Part shown: one piece after another, positions 32,497-33,868 of the stretch
Position numbering within the stretch: position 1 is the stretch's first letter
How the letters are laid out: each line of letters begins with the position of its first letter
NCBI GenBank assembly: GCA_904386005.1
Contig: CAJFKR010000025.1
Span: 1-33,868 of the forward strand
Length of the DNA: 33,868 nucleotides
Source: Candidatus Flemingiibacterium merdigallinarum
Lineage (GTDB): Bacteria; Bacillota; Clostridia; Oscillospirales; CAG-272
Direction of reading: 5' to 3'
Notes under the pieces: model-generated
What the model was told of the DNA's origin: nothing
The model's database searches: none
What the model saw: only the letters and a program-made list of their open reading frames with translations
Program-made: the position numbers and the translations under genes

Positions 32497-33456
32497 TTAC
32501 AGACCGAGCACTGCCGCGCCGATGATTCCGGCGTCGTTTCCAAGCTCGGCGATCTTGAGCGTCGTTGGCTTGATAGCCTCGTTGCCGTAGGTCTCCTCTT
32601 TGATGATAACCTCGAGCGGATCGGTGAGGTAGTGCTTTTCGTTGCAGATACCGCCGCCGATTACAAGAATCTCGGGCTGGAAGATGTTGATTATGTTCGA
32701 CAGACCGCAGCCGAGATAGGAGATGTACATATCGACGACTTCCTTAGCGGGAGCGTCGCCCTGCTTCATCGCGGCAAACGCGGTCTTACCGCTGACCTTG
32801 CCCTCTTCTTCGACCAGCTTGGACATAAGCGTCGGGATGCCCTTTTCCTTGCACTCGTCGAGCTTTTCCTTGGTCATGTTGATGAGACCGGTCGCCGAGC
32901 TGTAGGCTTCCCAGCAACCACGACGTCCGCAGGAGCACTGTCTGCCGTTATGCTCGATAACGATGTGTCCGAGCTCCGCGCCGGCATAGTTGAAGCCCGC
33001 GTAAACCTTGTGGTCGATGATGATGCCGCCGCCGACACCTGTGCCGAGCGTGATCATGACCGCGTCAGCGACGCCCTTGGCCGCGCCGGCGACCGCTTCG
33101 CCCTTAGCCGCGGCGTTCGCGTCGTTTTCGACAAGCACCGTCTTTACCGGAATGAAGCTCTTAAGAATATCGGCGATCGGGAACTTTACGAACGGGAGAT
33201 TGTTCGCATATACGACGACGCCGTTTATGGGGTCGATAGCTCCGGGCGACGCGATACCGACGTATTCGATATCGTCGAATGTGAGTCCGGCGTCGGAAAC
33301 GAGCTTTTTGCAGAGCTCGCCCATATCGCGGATTATCTCCTTGCCGTCACGCTGTGCTTCGGTGGGGACGCTGCCCTTCTTAATGATCTTGTATTCGGAG
33401 TCGACTATTCCGGCGGCAATATTGGTACCGCCGAGATCCACGCCTATATAGTACAT
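32497..33456 (-). CDS. glcK: ROK-family glucokinase
   Basis: A 319-residue cytoplasmic sugar kinase making glucose-6-phosphate from glucose and ATP. Motifs: ATP loop GVDLGGTNIAAGIVD, catalytic-site VENDANAAAKGE (Asp base), LGTGVGGGIIIDHKVYAG, sugar-contact AGAELGHIVIE and the ROK zinc cluster CSCGRRGCWEAY. IGGGICNEKHYL lies near the C terminus. GAGGT is seven bases before the ATG. It has a consensus sigma-A promoter and a terminator of its own, so it is probably strongly and constitutively expressed. Given the locus, it would recycle glucose from glycogen or dextrin hydrolysis. Confidence 0.93.
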   Translation of the reverse strand: MYYIGVDLGGTNIAAGIVDSEYKIIKKGSVPTEAQRDGKEIIRDMGELCKKLVSDAGLTFDDIEYVGIASPGAIDPINGVVVYANNLPFVKFPIADILKSFIPVKTVLVENDANAAAKGEAVAGAAKGVADAVMITLGTGVGGGIIIDHKVYAGFNYAGAELGHIVIEHNGRQCSCGRRGCWEAYSSATGLINMTKEKLDECKEKGIPTLMSKLVEEEGKVSGKTAFAAMKQGDAPAKEVVDMYISYLGCGLSNIINIFQPEILVIGGGICNEKHYLTDPLEVIIKEETYGNEAIKPTTLKIAELGNDAGIIGAAVLGL

Positions 33457-33495
33457 AGTAAATACCTCGCATATAATATAAAGATTGACATATCT

Positions 33496-33524
33496 ATTAT
33501 AATGTATTTTGCGCCCGATGTCAA
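33496..33524 (-). promoter_or_regulatory. Consensus sigma-A promoter of the glucokinase gene
   Basis: On the minus strand TTGACA (33524-33519), exactly 17 bases, then TATAAT (33501-33496): full consensus in both boxes. The ATG follows about 40 bases downstream. Confidence 0.9.
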
Positions 33525-33568
33525 GCTTTTTGGGGCTATAGACGAAATTTTTATTGTCCGAGCGGATA

Positions 33569-33597
33569 TTGACAACAGCGCGTTTATCGAGTACAAT
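33569..33597 (+). promoter_or_regulatory. Sigma-A-type promoter firing into the right repeat
   Basis: TTGACA (33569-33574), 17 bases and TACAAT (33592-33597). Transcription would start near 33604 and enter the repeat at 33641, mirroring the arrangement at the left end. Confidence 0.65.
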
Positions 33598-33640
33598 ATA
33601 TATAAAGATATTGCCGATAAGTTCGGCTTATATCAATATT

Positions 33641-33850
33641 TAGGCGATTGTAAATGTGCAAACTTGTTCGCTTTCCCTGGGGGAGGCGCCTTTTGAAAAA
33701 GGCACCTCCCCCAGCCCCCCACCGCGAAAACTTTAACAATTGGGCGTATATGCTACTTTGCATATGTGTGCCAAGGCAAAATTTGTGCAATATCGCTATA
33801 GCGACAGAGGCGCGCCGCTTTACTCGGGGACCCCTGCCCCGAGCAGCGGC
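33641..33850 (+). repeat. Terminal inverted repeat, right copy; putative structured RNA element
   Basis: The inverted partner of 60-317. In order: the conserved leader TAGGCGATTG continuing into GTGCAAACTTG, a long hairpin (33677-33694 with 33697-33714), CCGCGAAAACTTTAA, a stem near ATATGC/GCATAT (about 33749-33766), palindrome TCGCTATAGCGA (33793-33804) and terminal hairpin (GCCGCT 33814-33819/AGCGGC 33845-33850 with CTCGGGG/CCCCGAG inside). Only 18 bases follow before the window ends, so the window may be a contig broken in this repeat. Here the variable region is one plain hairpin, unlike the branched left copy. Confidence 0.8.
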
Positions 33851-33868
33851 TTAGTGAAAGCAAACTTT

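Larger units (their letters stand above)
33457..33868. other. Divergent end region: two promoters and the right repeat copy
   Basis: No gene is supported here. The 354-codon plus-strand frame that runs into this region from 32632 is the antisense shadow of the glucokinase gene extended into the repeat. The region holds the glcK promoter (minus), a promoter facing right and the repeat. Confidence 0.6.

Noticed and set aside
32632-33696. 354-codon plus-strand frame over the glucokinase gene
   Set aside because: Antisense shadow of glcK that happens to stay open into the right repeat.

Overview
The window looks like chromosomal DNA of a GC-rich, spore-forming Clostridia (Firmicutes), probably an uncultured Oscillospiraceae-like gut anaerobe. 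This is inferred from a SpoIIID homologue, a split GlgC/GlgD ADP-glucose pyrophosphorylase, an SLH-domain surface protein, a Firmicutes-type ROK glucokinase, consensus sigma-A promoters and AGGAGG ribosome sites. No tRNA, rRNA, CRISPR array or prophage module was seen.

Layout. 1-600: a roughly 250-bp repeat on the minus strand with its own promoter, next to the C-terminal stump of an AraC-type regulator. 955-2976 (minus): SLH surface protein and a small zinc-ribbon protein. 3088-4041: a 146-bp segment bounded by perfect 21-bp inverted repeats, a small serine recombinase and a 41-codon ORF. 4461-5593 (minus): two overlapping flavodoxin-fold genes. 5859-6923 (plus): CE15-like esterase. 7015-9801 (minus): YibE/F membrane protein and PhoA-type alkaline phosphatase. 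10266-12507 (plus): spoIIID and recQ, each with its own promoter. 12797-23381 (plus): the glycogen locus glgB-glgC-glgD-glgA-glgP plus a GH13 amylase/pullulanase-like gene. 23608-26329 (plus): flavodoxin-like protein and GH78 alpha-L-rhamnosidase. 26390-32360 (minus): a run of PAP2 phosphatase, YbaK-type editing protein, DUF512 protein, lipoprotein, der and plsY. 32497-33456 (minus): ROK glucokinase. 33641-33850: a second, inverted copy of the terminal repeat, again behind a promoter.

The glycogen locus is complete. GlgC/GlgD make ADP-glucose, GlgA elongates, GlgB branches, GlgP releases glucose-1-phosphate, and the GH13 enzyme can deal with branched or limit dextrins. The nearby glucokinase could phosphorylate free glucose released by the hydrolase. 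The CE15-like and GH78 enzymes have no signal peptides and probably act on imported plant-derived saccharides.

The most interesting signals are non-coding. (i) The paired repeats at both window ends each lie 3' of a near-consensus promoter, share several hairpins with compensatory base changes, and end in a strong hairpin; they may be copies of an undescribed structured RNA or mobile RNA-like repeat. (ii) The 146-bp inverted-repeat segment lies between a serine recombinase and an S-layer-type gene and carries an extended -10 promoter pointing away from that gene; it could be an invertible promoter or a small non-autonomous transposon. (iii) Two short tandem arrays of hairpins, with 20-bp and 38-bp periods, sit in the gaps of the minus-strand housekeeping run. 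(iv) PlsY has an unusual Asp/Ser/Asn-rich C-terminal tail.
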